64,000 nt of DNA, taken from assembly GCA_001414485.1 (NCBI GenBank), contig LLEY01000061.1, forward strand, positions 62,001 through 126,000. Direction: 5' to 3'. Positions 47,927 through 57,079 of the stretch are shown here, piece by piece. Position 1 is the stretch's first letter. Each line of letters begins with the position of its first letter. This stretch comes from Calycina herbarum (taxonomy: Eukaryota > Ascomycota > Leotiomycetes > Helotiales > Pezizellaceae). Both the position numbers and the translations under genes were made by a program. The notes beneath the pieces were generated by a model. It was not told the DNA's origin, ran no database searches, and saw only the letters and a list, made by a program, of their open reading frames with translations.

Positions 47927-49053
47927 TTATTTTCTGTCGCTGTCTAAAAATGAATGTGTGAAAACCGAGGGGCTCCAGGTGGTTCTTTTCTGTCGTCGTC
48001 TAAGGATGAAATTGTAAAATCTGATGGATTGAGATGTTCTTTTTTTTTTTTGTTGCCCGAGCTTCATGGGAGACCATCGGACCTGGTAGAACCCTCTGTG
48101 TTGGGGGACACGAGGAAGGTGCGATCTTCAAGCGCTCTTTCCTAAACATAGCCACTTCAAGAGACCCCAGTCCAGCACCTGGCGAATTCCAAAAATCAAT
48201 CAACACCTTCCCTTTTAACGAATTAATCTTTCAGGGAAGCTCTTTCCAAGATCGCGCAATGACAAGAATTTATCAAGGGGTTGCACAATGATTCCTAAGA
48301 TGATCTTAACAGCCCAAGAGTGTGTCATCTTGGATAGGAGAAAATTATTGCAAAGTCATTAAAAGTTTGATTTTCGAAATTGGTGTCGACTTACCCGGAA
48401 TATTCAAGTGCAGTGGTCCTCTTGTACTCGTGAGAACCTGGACATTTCGTGGTTATGGAGGCTAACTCCAGGACACTCTCAACTTTCCGCAATCTGGATC
48501 ATTTCCAGTGAGAGAACGGGAATATCCTGACAGTTTCTTACCCGCGAAGGGAAATTATCTGTAAGAAAGCACCTGAGTACTACCTCTAGATATGGCGGTT
48601 CGTCCAAATATAAGCCTAGTGCTGTTGATGTAAGAAATATTAATATGACTTCGCTATGTATAGACAGTAACATGAGATTGCGAAGTGATAAAAACTCAGT
48701 CTTTCAATTTCGTTCAGATACATATAACTTTCCCCCAAGTTCGATATTTTCTCATCTAATTAATTCCACGCAAGTTGCTAATCAAACCGATTGATGTGCA
48801 ATGCTCAAACCTATCAAATCACCCTGCTGGATTTTAGGTAGATATGGGATTCCCATGAAATGTATGTTTGTCGAGACCAAAATTCCAGTGTATCGTGTTC
48901 GGAGTTCTAGTCGCTAATTTTTAGGTTCGTATTTCGAATGGTCTTCTGAAGGGTCTTTTGTGTCGTTTTTGCCTTCGTTTTTTTTTTGTCGCACCATACC
49001 AATGAACTTCGACATTTGCCCCGTATCGCAACTCGATCCACTCACTCAAACTT
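47927..49053. other. Intergenic, nothing recognised
   Basis: Near 47830-48040 short diverged repeats of a TTTCTGTCG-containing unit are visible around the BTB paralog D start. The rest shows no feature. Confidence 0.5.
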
Positions 49054-50139
49054 TCACTCCTCTCTTTCGGCCTTCCCATCCCAAACCTTCGTCTTTTTTG
49101 TTGCCCGGCTTTCCTCTTCCTCCGCCAACCTTTTCTTCGACGCTGTCTGGCTCTCTTCTCTCTCCATCATTGACGAGTAGCTGGTGGTTTCCTTTTCAAC
49201 TTCCGCACCATCTCCATTGAGCTTCTTGTTGGCACTCTCCAATTGTTCGATTCTCGTCTCCTGGACCTTCTTAAGTACCTCATACGATTGACTGAGGACT
49301 TCCAAATACTTTCTTTGACTCTTCTCCTTTTCCAATTCTTCTCTAAGAGCCAAAGTGTCTTGCTCACTTACGCGTCGGAGCTTCTCCTTTTCCAATTCGA
49401 TTCTCAAACCCTTAATTTCTAGCTCCTTGTCGCGAGCAATTCTTTCGGTTTCGTCAGTGATCTTTTGGCGCCAGTAACTTTCAATTGCCTTCAACTCCGT
49501 CTTCAAATCATCATCACTCTTGAGAGCGGCATGACGGAAACGTGCCATGAATCCTGCGCTTGGACTGCTTGGCTCAATCAACTTTGCCTCGGCCGATTTC
49601 GGTTCGATTGCTTTTTGTAGTGATAGTGATGGAATAGATGTTAGTGCCGATGGTGGGTGGACTTCCGATCGCTCTGGTTTAAGAGAACGCTCCTTATTTT
49701 TCGACGTAAACAGATCATAGGAGTCTCTGGTGGGATACATTTCTCTCGCCGGAGCTCTTGGGGGTGGTTTTGCTCCAGAAAAAGGTCCATCTTTCGGGGT
49801 TGAAGACGAATACAGCTCGTAAGGTTGTCGGGGTCTTTGGAGGGGTGTCGAGTTGGGGTTAGGGGGAGGATACTCCCTATTTCGTGGTGGTGAGAAGTAG
49901 TTGGGGCCGTTGGGGTCTCGGAATGAACCTCGAGGTCTGGTTGGGGGAGAGTCGACGGGTGAAGCAAAACGCTTTCGGTGGGTGGGCGGCGGTGAGAAGC
50001 GGTCATCTTTGGGCGCATGTTTAAAATGACCGAATTCTTTACAGTGTTTGTAAAGTTCTACACCGTTTCTGAAAATATCGCCGCATCCCCAACATTCGCG
50101 AGAACCCGTTGGTCCCGCCGCACCTTCTCGGTACGACAT
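49054..50139 (-). CDS. C2H2-type zinc finger and coiled-coil protein, uncharacterised
   Basis: Single-exon protein of 361 residues. Near residues 16-38 is a single finger-like motif, CWGCGDIFRNGVELYKHCKEF followed by GH: C-x2-C-x12-H-x5-H. Residues 45-200 are Pro/Ser/Arg-rich and probably disordered (RFSPPPTHRKRF, SPPTRPRG). From about 205 to 320 there is a strong charged heptad-like coiled coil (LKTELKAIESYWRQKITDE..., LRIELEKEKLRRVSEQD...). The basic tail has KKRLAEEE and ATKKTKVW, a possible nuclear signal. I do not recognise an orthologue. One finger is not enough to predict sequence-specific DNA binding; a scaffold role is equally possible. Confidence 0.75.
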   Translation of the reverse strand: MSYREGAAGPTGSRECWGCGDIFRNGVELYKHCKEFGHFKHAPKDDRFSPPPTHRKRFASPVDSPPTRPRGSFRDPNGPNYFSPPRNREYPPPNPNSTPLQRPRQPYELYSSSTPKDGPFSGAKPPPRAPAREMYPTRDSYDLFTSKNKERSLKPERSEVHPPSALTSIPSLSLQKAIEPKSAEAKLIEPSSPSAGFMARFRHAALKSDDDLKTELKAIESYWRQKITDETERIARDKELEIKGLRIELEKEKLRRVSEQDTLALREELEKEKSQRKYLEVLSQSYEVLKKVQETRIEQLESANKKLNGDGAEVEKETTSYSSMMEREESQTASKKRLAEEEESRATKKTKVWDGKAEREE

Positions 50140-51357
50140 GGTTTTGGTGGGTGAACAAACAAACGCCCCTTCTCGAGGTGACCAGAAATCTTGGGCGTGA
50201 TGAGATGATGATGAGAGGAATTTGTCGCGCGATTGACGACTCTCAGACTGGACTGTGTTGGTGTGTTGTCTTGTCGTCAGTCAGAACAATCTGGCTGCTG
50301 CTGACGCGTATTTGTAGCTCGTATGGTGCTCCACGGCCACCAAGGACAGTTACTCGATAATTAAAAGCGGGGCGGCTAAAGTTACAGAGATCAAACCTCC
50401 CGGGATCCGTCGACAGTCTTCAGCCTGTGCGCTGAAACATTGACTGAAATTGCTTCACTTGAAAAATGATTCTCGTCGAATTCACCCTCGTTTGAAATAT
50501 GTCGGTATCGCTTCTTCCCGTCTCATCTCAACACCAATCAACGAAAGTTCAGGTAGGTGAATATCGACAAGAATAAAACTTCAAGCAGGCATTGCGATAA
50601 AATCAAGGGAATTTCACTTCCATGAGTTATATATCAATTGTCTTGAATGTAAGCTTATGAGGGAGAGTTGTTGTCACGTGATAACCCCTTTCTCCAGTCA
50701 CTTAGTCGTTATGGGTAGGTAGCAACATCAGTTACAAAGAGGCAAACAATGTATTGCTCACTATGACTTGAAGCTTTTCTCATACACAGCAAAGAAAATC
50801 TAGCTTGGAAACCCCCAATTGTTTTCTTTCCGGCGAGGCGGTCTTGGTGGTCGGCCGCGCTCTCCCAAATTTATGCCCTCATGGGGAAGACCACTAGAAA
50901 TTGTTGAAAGTTGGTATTATTGAAACGAAACTTATGACTATGAGTAAGGGAGTATCATGAAAGTAAATATCCTCTCAGAAACCAAAAGATGCCTTTCTTC
51001 TCAAACGTCTCTCCCTGATAAATACGAAAATAGAAACCTAAAGGCGAGATTTAACTTGATCTTAAGTATTAATTGCAAACAGTTTTTAGGGGCATTTAAG
51101 CGAATAGAAGATGGGGACAAGACCATTGCAAGAGGACAGGAAAAGGAACTAGACAAGATTCGGAGATAGGAAATTGCTGAAAACAATCAAGGATCGAAGC
51201 AGAAAGCAGTTGTAAATAAAAACATTTCCCAAAGTTCCGCGAGGCTTGCAAAGCCTTCTATTTCTATTCCCAGATGACGCCTCTATACCCCTTTGGTTCC
51301 ATATACAGACACAAACAATTCCTACAACCCGAAGTATCATACAACATTCACCTGTAA
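50140..51357. other. Intergenic, nothing recognised
   Basis: Promoter side of the zinc-finger gene and 3' side of the flavin reductase gene. No additional coding or RNA signal. Confidence 0.5.
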
Positions 51358-52419
51358 TTAAGTACTCTTCTCAGCATCAATCACCTCCCCAACAGCCCTA
51401 TAATTCCCATCCGCATAACACAACCCAAGCCACTCCTCTTCCCCCCCTTCTTGTGCATTCCCTGTAACTCCTTTGACCTCCGCAAGAACAAGAACATGAT
51501 CGCCAACCTTAACAAACCCTACATCACCGCCCCGCTCCCCCTTCCCCAGCACTTCACACCTCAAAACCCTCCTAACACCCCTCCCCAAAATCCTCGGCAG
51601 CACCACTCCCTCTTCCCCAGCTTCCTCATCCAGAATTTCCAAACCGGTAAACCCATCCACACCACCTCCCCCACGTGTAAAACGGTCAGCCACACCCCTC
51701 CCCTCCTCACTCCCCTCAAGCACATGAATAAGAAAACTCCCCGTCTTCTGTAAAGCATTCAGCGTTATAGAAGGTGCCCGGATATTGAAAGTGACAATTG
51801 GTTTCGGAGTAAGCGTAAGAGTAGTGAAAGAGGAAATTGTCATCGCGCGGTAATTCCTTTGTTTCGATTCTTGTGAATCATATGGGATTCCGGATTTCTG
51901 GGCTGTGAGGATACCTTCAAGATCTGGAGAGGGTCGGGGGAAGATGGTGGTTAGGACTACGACTGAGTGCGGGAGGGCGCGCATTATGTGGCGGAGGGAG
52001 GTTGAGAGGGGGGGTTCGATAGGAGGTGTATATGCCGGCTTCGAGGGGGGAGAGTTTGAATTGTATCGACGTTGGTTTCTGCTTATGGGGACGAAGGCTC
52101 GGGGTGTTGGTCGCTGGTTGGAGTTTGTAGATAGGAATCGAGGAGTATCTAGAAACTCACAATCAGCATAAAATCCCAAGAACAAATAGCCCAGAACCCA
52201 ATTACTTCTCCTCGACCCCGAACACTCCGTAGTCGACCATCGATAAAACAACGAGAAGAATCCCCCAGCATTCATCGAAGGCGACTTGCAGCAATTGGCA
52301 GCCATGCGCGACCCACCATTTTGGATGAGCATTGAATTGCAACTCTCCAATAATTCCGCTTTCAACTTTCCTCCTCGAATCCGGCTCTTCACAGCGAGAA
52401 TTGAAGAATGACGTTGCAT
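51358..52419 (-). CDS. Flavin reductase-like (FMN-binding split barrel) protein
   Basis: The C-terminal 230 residues fit the flavin reductase-like domain: LRHIMRALPHSVVVLTT, AMTISSFTTLTLTPKPIVTFNI, LNALQKTGSFLIHVL, then VGDHVLVLAEV and LCYADGNYRAVG. It probably reduces or binds FMN with NAD(P)H; its partner enzyme is unknown. The frame is open from the ATG at 52419, but 52149-52205 looks like a real 57-base intron (GTAATT donor, CTGAT branch, CTAG acceptor). Its removal leaves the frame intact and shortens the protein from 353 to 334 residues. The leader has a mitochondrial-presequence character (Arg/Ser/Asn-rich, few acids), and the start could be a later Met. The neighbour, only 158 bases away and divergent, is a mitochondrial ribosomal protein gene. 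Confidence 0.8.
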   Translation of the reverse strand: MQRHSSILAVKSRIRGGKLKAELLESCNSMLIQNGGSRMAANCCKSPSMNAGGFFSLFYRWSTTECSGSRRSNWVLGYLFLGFYADCEFLDTPRFLSTNSNQRPTPRAFVPISRNQRRYNSNSPPSKPAYTPPIEPPLSTSLRHIMRALPHSVVVLTTIFPRPSPDLEGILTAQKSGIPYDSQESKQRNYRAMTISSFTTLTLTPKPIVTFNIRAPSITLNALQKTGSFLIHVLEGSEEGRGVADRFTRGGGGVDGFTGLEILDEEAGEEGVVLPRILGRGVRRVLRCEVLGKGERGGDVGFVKVGDHVLVLAEVKGVTGNAQEGGEEEWLGLCYADGNYRAVGEVIDAEKST

Positions 52420-52576
52420 GCAGCAAGCCGCCTCGGGACGAGGCTACAAAAATAATTTTATATGGATCCCTCCACACCCCTGTCTCACTCCCATCGCCCT
52501 TCAAACATTTCTCGGCCCTCAACACCACAAGCTCCCATCACCACCCAACCCAACCCAATTACCCACAAACCTCACA

Positions 52577-53080
52577 ATGTCCCTCCCCTCACGCGCCCTA
52601 ACCAGGCCCACCCTCCTAACCTCCAAACCCCTCGCAAACCAAACGCGCCACGCAACACTCCTCCACCGCCCTCAAACACCCTACACCTTCACCCAACTAA
52701 TAACCCTCTCCGACGGCTCAACCTACCTCTCCCGCACCACATCCCCAGCACCAATCTACAAGTCCACAAAGGACGTTCGAAACCATGCTTTATGGCAGCC
52801 TTCCCTGAGTTCATTGCGAAACGTGGAGCAAGATGAGGCGGGAAGACTGAGAGCTTTTAGGACGAGGTTCGGGAGGGGTTGGGATCTAGATGCTGCGACT
52901 GCTACGGAGGAGGGAGAAGAGAAGGAAGGGGAGATGAAGGCAGATGGAGAGGGAAGGGAGGCAGAGATACAGGAGGAGGAGGATAATTTGATGGATTTGA
53001 TTAGTGGGAGTGCGGGTGTTGCGCCGGCTGTGTATGCGAAGGAGACACCGAAGGGGAAGGCGGGTTCGAAGAAGAAGTGA
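52577..53080 (+). CDS. mrpl36: Mitochondrial large-subunit ribosomal protein bL31m
   Basis: 167 residues, homologous to yeast Mrpl36 (bL31m), a structural protein of the mitochondrial 54S subunit. After a Ser/Thr/Arg-rich presequence, the core reads YTFTQLITLSDGSTYLSRTT, then KDVRNHALWQPSLSSLRNVE and GRLRAFRTRFGR. The LSDGS, RN-LW-PS and GRL-F-RF positions match the yeast protein. The tail is acidic then basic (KGKAGSKKK), as usual for this family. I start at the ATG at 52577; an open frame continues upstream but has no better start. It shares a 157-base divergent promoter with the flavin reductase-like gene. Confidence 0.88.
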   Translation: MSLPSRALTRPTLLTSKPLANQTRHATLLHRPQTPYTFTQLITLSDGSTYLSRTTSPAPIYKSTKDVRNHALWQPSLSSLRNVEQDEAGRLRAFRTRFGRGWDLDAATATEEGEEKEGEMKADGEGREAEIQEEEDNLMDLISGSAGVAPAVYAKETPKGKAGSKKK

Positions 53081-53458
53081 GCATGAAGGGAGGATATGTT
53101 TTTGGGATAGGGGACTCAATTGATCCTCAATTGGTGTCGGATGTACGGTTATTGTGTTGATATGAAGCGGGAATCTGAAGTCCTCGGATGGGTTGTAAAG
53201 ATGACCAAGGAGTGTATGATGCGAATGGAGGATTGTACAATCAAAAATTACAAGTCATGGCGGAGGAGATGCATAGAAGGCGTTTTCAAGAATGGGAAGT
53301 TCGGTTTGTTTATTTACAAGATACTCCTTCTCTCAGCCTTTCGCTCAGCAGAACGAAAACTCTCCTTACGATATTGTTAAGGGGAGACTCGCTTGTCCCC
53401 TAAAATAAATCAAGCCGAATCCTCTCAAGTACACTTTTGTGATCATCATTGTCCTTCA
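53081..53458. other. Convergent spacer
   Basis: 3' ends of mrpl36 and vps5 face each other here. No further feature seen. Confidence 0.5.
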
Positions 53459-55489
53459 TCAATCCGAATCATCCCCTGTTACTGTGGCTGCTGCTGAACC
53501 GACGGCAGTTGTACCAGCTATTGAGCCCTCACCAGATGGTCGAGCTGCGACCTCAACTGGTGGCTTGTAGAATGCGCTGTCGTCCTCTTCAGCATCCAAT
53601 TGCATGAGAAACGTTTCCCAAAGCTCAATAAGCTAGATAAAGTGAGTATATAAAATCATAAGAAGAATTTGTGATCCAACTTACCTCTTTTTGTGCTTCA
53701 ACTGCACTTTCCAAGAATGTTTCAACTGCGCTCTTGAAATCCTCAACCTTCTCACGCTCAAATCGTTCAAGCTCAGCTCTCATCAGACGTCCCATATCCT
53801 CAAATAACAGTCTTGCTTGGTGTACTTTTCGTTCTGCGTCAGCTACATCTGCATGCATTTGAGTTAGTCGATCTTGTTGTGTCTTTCCTTGGCGCAGAAG
53901 CTTCTCTTGGGTCGTTTTGCGCTTTTGCATTTCTGATTCTGCGGCATGCCAAGAATGATACGCTTTCTGTCGAGAAGCAAATGCCATCTTGATACTCCCA
54001 ATAAGGCGAATATATTCGTCGATGGTGATCCCCAAAGTCAAAACGTCTTGCTGCGCTTGGCGGTCATAAAGCTCTTTAATCCGAATTTGTAAATCAGACA
54101 ATCCCTCTAATGGGCCTGATAAAGATGGCGAAAGTTCAACGGAGGAAAGGGCGTGTAAGGAATTTGAGAAATCTCCTGCTGCTTCAGATAAGCCCCTTCT
54201 TTGAATAACAACAGTGTCCATTGCTTTCAGGAGAGATTTCAGTTGATTCTCCAGCGCATCGAGGTATATTCGGCGATCGTGGAACCACTACAACAAATTA
54301 GTAAGAATCTTAGAATGTCACCAGGAAAGAAACCTACATCGTCTTGTTCCACAAACTTGCCGCCGCCACCAACAGATATTCCAAGTCCGCTAAACATTCC
54401 CTTGCTCTCACCAAGACCAGGTTCTTTCCTCTCCTTGTGTTTAACATCAACATTGAATGCTTCGCTTTCCAAAAACAGTTTCAGATCTCCGTCATGTTGT
54501 AATGTGGGATGGGCAGCCGTTTTGTTGAGCATTCGCTCTAGTGCAGCTCGTCTCGATTCGACAAAGTTGGTATCAAATCGTCCTACAGCTTGCTTCTCTG
54601 GAGGCGGTGGCACAACAATTCCGGGATTATTGGCATGTAAACCATTGTAAAGCCATAAGAAATCTCGGTATCTTCGGGTTACTGCAAATTCGGGTTGCCT
54701 GTATGCCTTAGATGTAGTCTGTGTTATGTTAACTCATGAAATCTGCCAAATACGGAACAACTTCGCACCTTTGTTCGAACCAAATATACAATGTGAGAAC
54801 TCGTAAGATCTCCCACCTTGTGAGGATCTCCCACAGTGATTTCAAAACTTGGTTTTGCTGCCTGTTCAACACTAACACTTGGCTGGGTATCTCTCCTCAC
54901 CGGGGCACCATGGGATGGCTGAACTGGAGGCGGTATTCTTGGTCCAGCAGAAATAGGATCGGCCTCGTCACTATAATCTACTGATTCCAACATATTCCTC
55001 CCGATCGGATTTTGAGGTAGTGTTTGGGCTTGTCTAACAGGCAGCGCCTGCTCCTTCTGCGGAGGCGCCGGAGGTTGGTCGGCTTGTGGTGTTGTCGCAT
55101 TATCACCCAGTGGTCCCAATGGGCCTAGAGAATCATCAAGCGCCTCGAGACGTACTGCGTGTGCGACTGCTCTGCGAGGAGTACGTGATGCTCGTCCATG
55201 ACCGGATGGTGATTTGAGAGCTTGACCGGAGCTAGGTTCGAGGGATTGGGATGTTTTGGACTTTGACGTTGATTCTACCAAGCAAGTTAGACTATGCCAT
55301 CCTATTTTATATATGCGACTTGCCTGAATCTTCTCCAAAGGGATTTTCTGTAGCTGTGGCAGGCGGGGATGACTGGGAGGGAACATCTGGAAACACATGT
55401 TAGTAGAGCTCTGCGAACGGTATTCCAGCGGTATCGTGGTGTTAAATTGACGTACCACCCCAAGGCGAATCTCCTCCTACTTCATCCAT
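53459..55489 (-). CDS. vps5: Sorting nexin Vps5 (retromer, PX-BAR)
   Basis: Vps5 forms the membrane-bending half of retromer with Vps17 and recycles receptors from endosome to Golgi. Six exons (55456-55489, 55324-55386, 54769-55274, 54338-54718, 53685-54287, 53459-53632) give 586 residues. The N-terminus is disordered and Ser/Pro-rich. The PX domain begins at FEITVGDPHKVGDLTSSHIV near residue 176 and includes RRYRDFLWLYNGL and PPPPEKQAVGRF, the PI3P-binding region. The C-terminal half is the Vps5/BAR helical region (WFHDRRIYLDALENQLKSLL, then QARLLFEDMGRLMRAELERF). The intron after exon 2 starts GCAAGT, a GC-AG intron, with a CTAAC branch site. All junctions preserve the frame. Confident. Confidence 0.93.
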
Positions 55490-56007
55490 AATTGCAAGGT
55501 GGCGAGATGGAAGTTTGGTGGATTGCAGACTGTTCTGGCGCTGGGTGAGCACTTTGGTTGATTGAGGCGGATGATGCTGTGAATGCCAAGCCTTTTGTTG
55601 GTCGCAACCTGAAATGCGGGACGATCAGCCTGGGGTGATCGAGATATATGCAAAGAAGAGCACCATATGACCAAAACTTTTAGAATAAGGATGTTGCTGT
55701 TTGTTATGTGTTTTTTAATATTAAATCAAAGCCGTAATTACAGGTCTTCTTATATCCATCTACCCTGCAGTCAACTCATTCCATTTTACAGTAGTATCTT
55801 GCTATGCGCCTAGCTAGTACAGTGTCTCTGCGGGCTACTTCTGGTACTTCTTCCGAATCAAATCAATTGTACTTAGTTCCGCGGGGAGTTCCCTAAATCA
55901 AGTTCATAGCTTCTCTCCTGTCCCAACTATAAACCGAGCAGAATGCGGATATACCCTAACCTATAAACCCCAGTCGGCCAGATCAAGTCTCCGACCAGAA
56001 CAAGATC
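55490..56007. other. Intergenic between vps5 promoter and med11 3' end
   Basis: About 520 bases; contains the vps5 promoter. No specific motif or gene recognised. Confidence 0.5.
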
Positions 56008-56603
56008 TCAAATATCCATGACCTGATCTCCATCATCATCCACTTTGCCCTTCCCAGAAGCTTTTGCCTCGACGCCTTCCAGGAAAACCTTGGCTTTCTC
56101 CCATAACTCGGCTTCCATATCACGTCCCACTTGGCCACTCCTACTATTCAGCCAGCCAATATCGAGCTTGCCCATTCCTCCTTCGACGGGTGGTGGTTCT
56201 GCTGCCTGCGACGCTTTATTACCGCCCATCTTGAAGACTGGCTCTTCCTTTTGCTTCGCCTTTGCCTTTTCTGCTGGTATGATGTCGGCCTCCTCCAAGG
56301 CCCAGATTTGTCTCTTCAGTCCAACATCGACCACATGCAGTTTTGTGAGGAACGTGTTGGAAGCTTTCGTAAATGCTTCTTCGCGCTGCGCTTCGACCGT
56401 AGAATGGCTCAAGACTTGTAGGGCTTGACCGGCGGATTGGAGAAGTTGTGTTATACCCTGTGAAATAATTGTTAGTGTTTTGGGAGAACGGTGGGCGATC
56501 TTGAGCTCACCTTGTCTATGTCATTGAGTTGCTGAATGCGCTCAGCTTTTGTAAATGGCCTCGATGCTGAAGGGGCTGGTTCGGTGGGGTTTAGTTGAGA
56601 CAT
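56008..56603 (-). CDS. med11: Mediator complex subunit 11
   Basis: Head-module subunit of Mediator, which bridges activators and RNA polymerase II. Exons 56511-56603 and 56008-56457 give 180 residues. The N-terminal half holds the Med11 helical core: FTKAERIQQLNDIDKGITQL, LLQSAGQALQVLS, then FTKASNTFLTKLHVVDVGLK with RQIWALEEADIIP. The rest is the fungal extension (GWLNSRSGQVGRDMEAELW) with an acidic end. The 53-base intron has a CTAAC branch site. It is head to head with taf5, 476 bases between starts. Confidence 0.88.
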
Positions 56604-57079
56604 CGAGACTGCTTAGAAAAACAGTACTCTCGTCGATAATGAGGAATTGGAGTTGCGAAAAGTAGGTACTTTTCGCAGTCTTTTCGCCGAAGGTAGAACT
56701 TTGCAATGATTAAATAGGTAGATATGGAGTAGCTTGGATTCACCCCACCAAATAAAGTCGGGGCAAGGCCGAGGCTGGGGAAGGACAAATCGGAGGCTCT
56801 GCGGGAAGACTGCAGTAGCGCGCCTTCCCTGGACAAACGTCGCGTGAAATATCCATCGTAGACCTACACCTATTCATCCACAACCCCCAAAATTCCAACC
56901 AATTCCTACCTACGATATTTCTTTCTCACCACCGAGACCAGTCATCTCTCGGAATAATTTGCCATATTGAGGGCATGTGGGAGGGCCGGTATCGACGGTG
57001 ATCGAGGGTTGAGAGCCGAAGCGCATGACCATCACCCACGAGGACGAAGAAGGCCAAACTCACCTGCACTCTCTAAATC
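56604..57079. promoter_or_regulatory. Shared divergent promoter of med11 and taf5
   Basis: The 476 bases between the two start codons must contain both promoters. Two components of the RNA polymerase II machinery are thus placed to be co-expressed. No specific binding site assigned. Confidence 0.5.
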
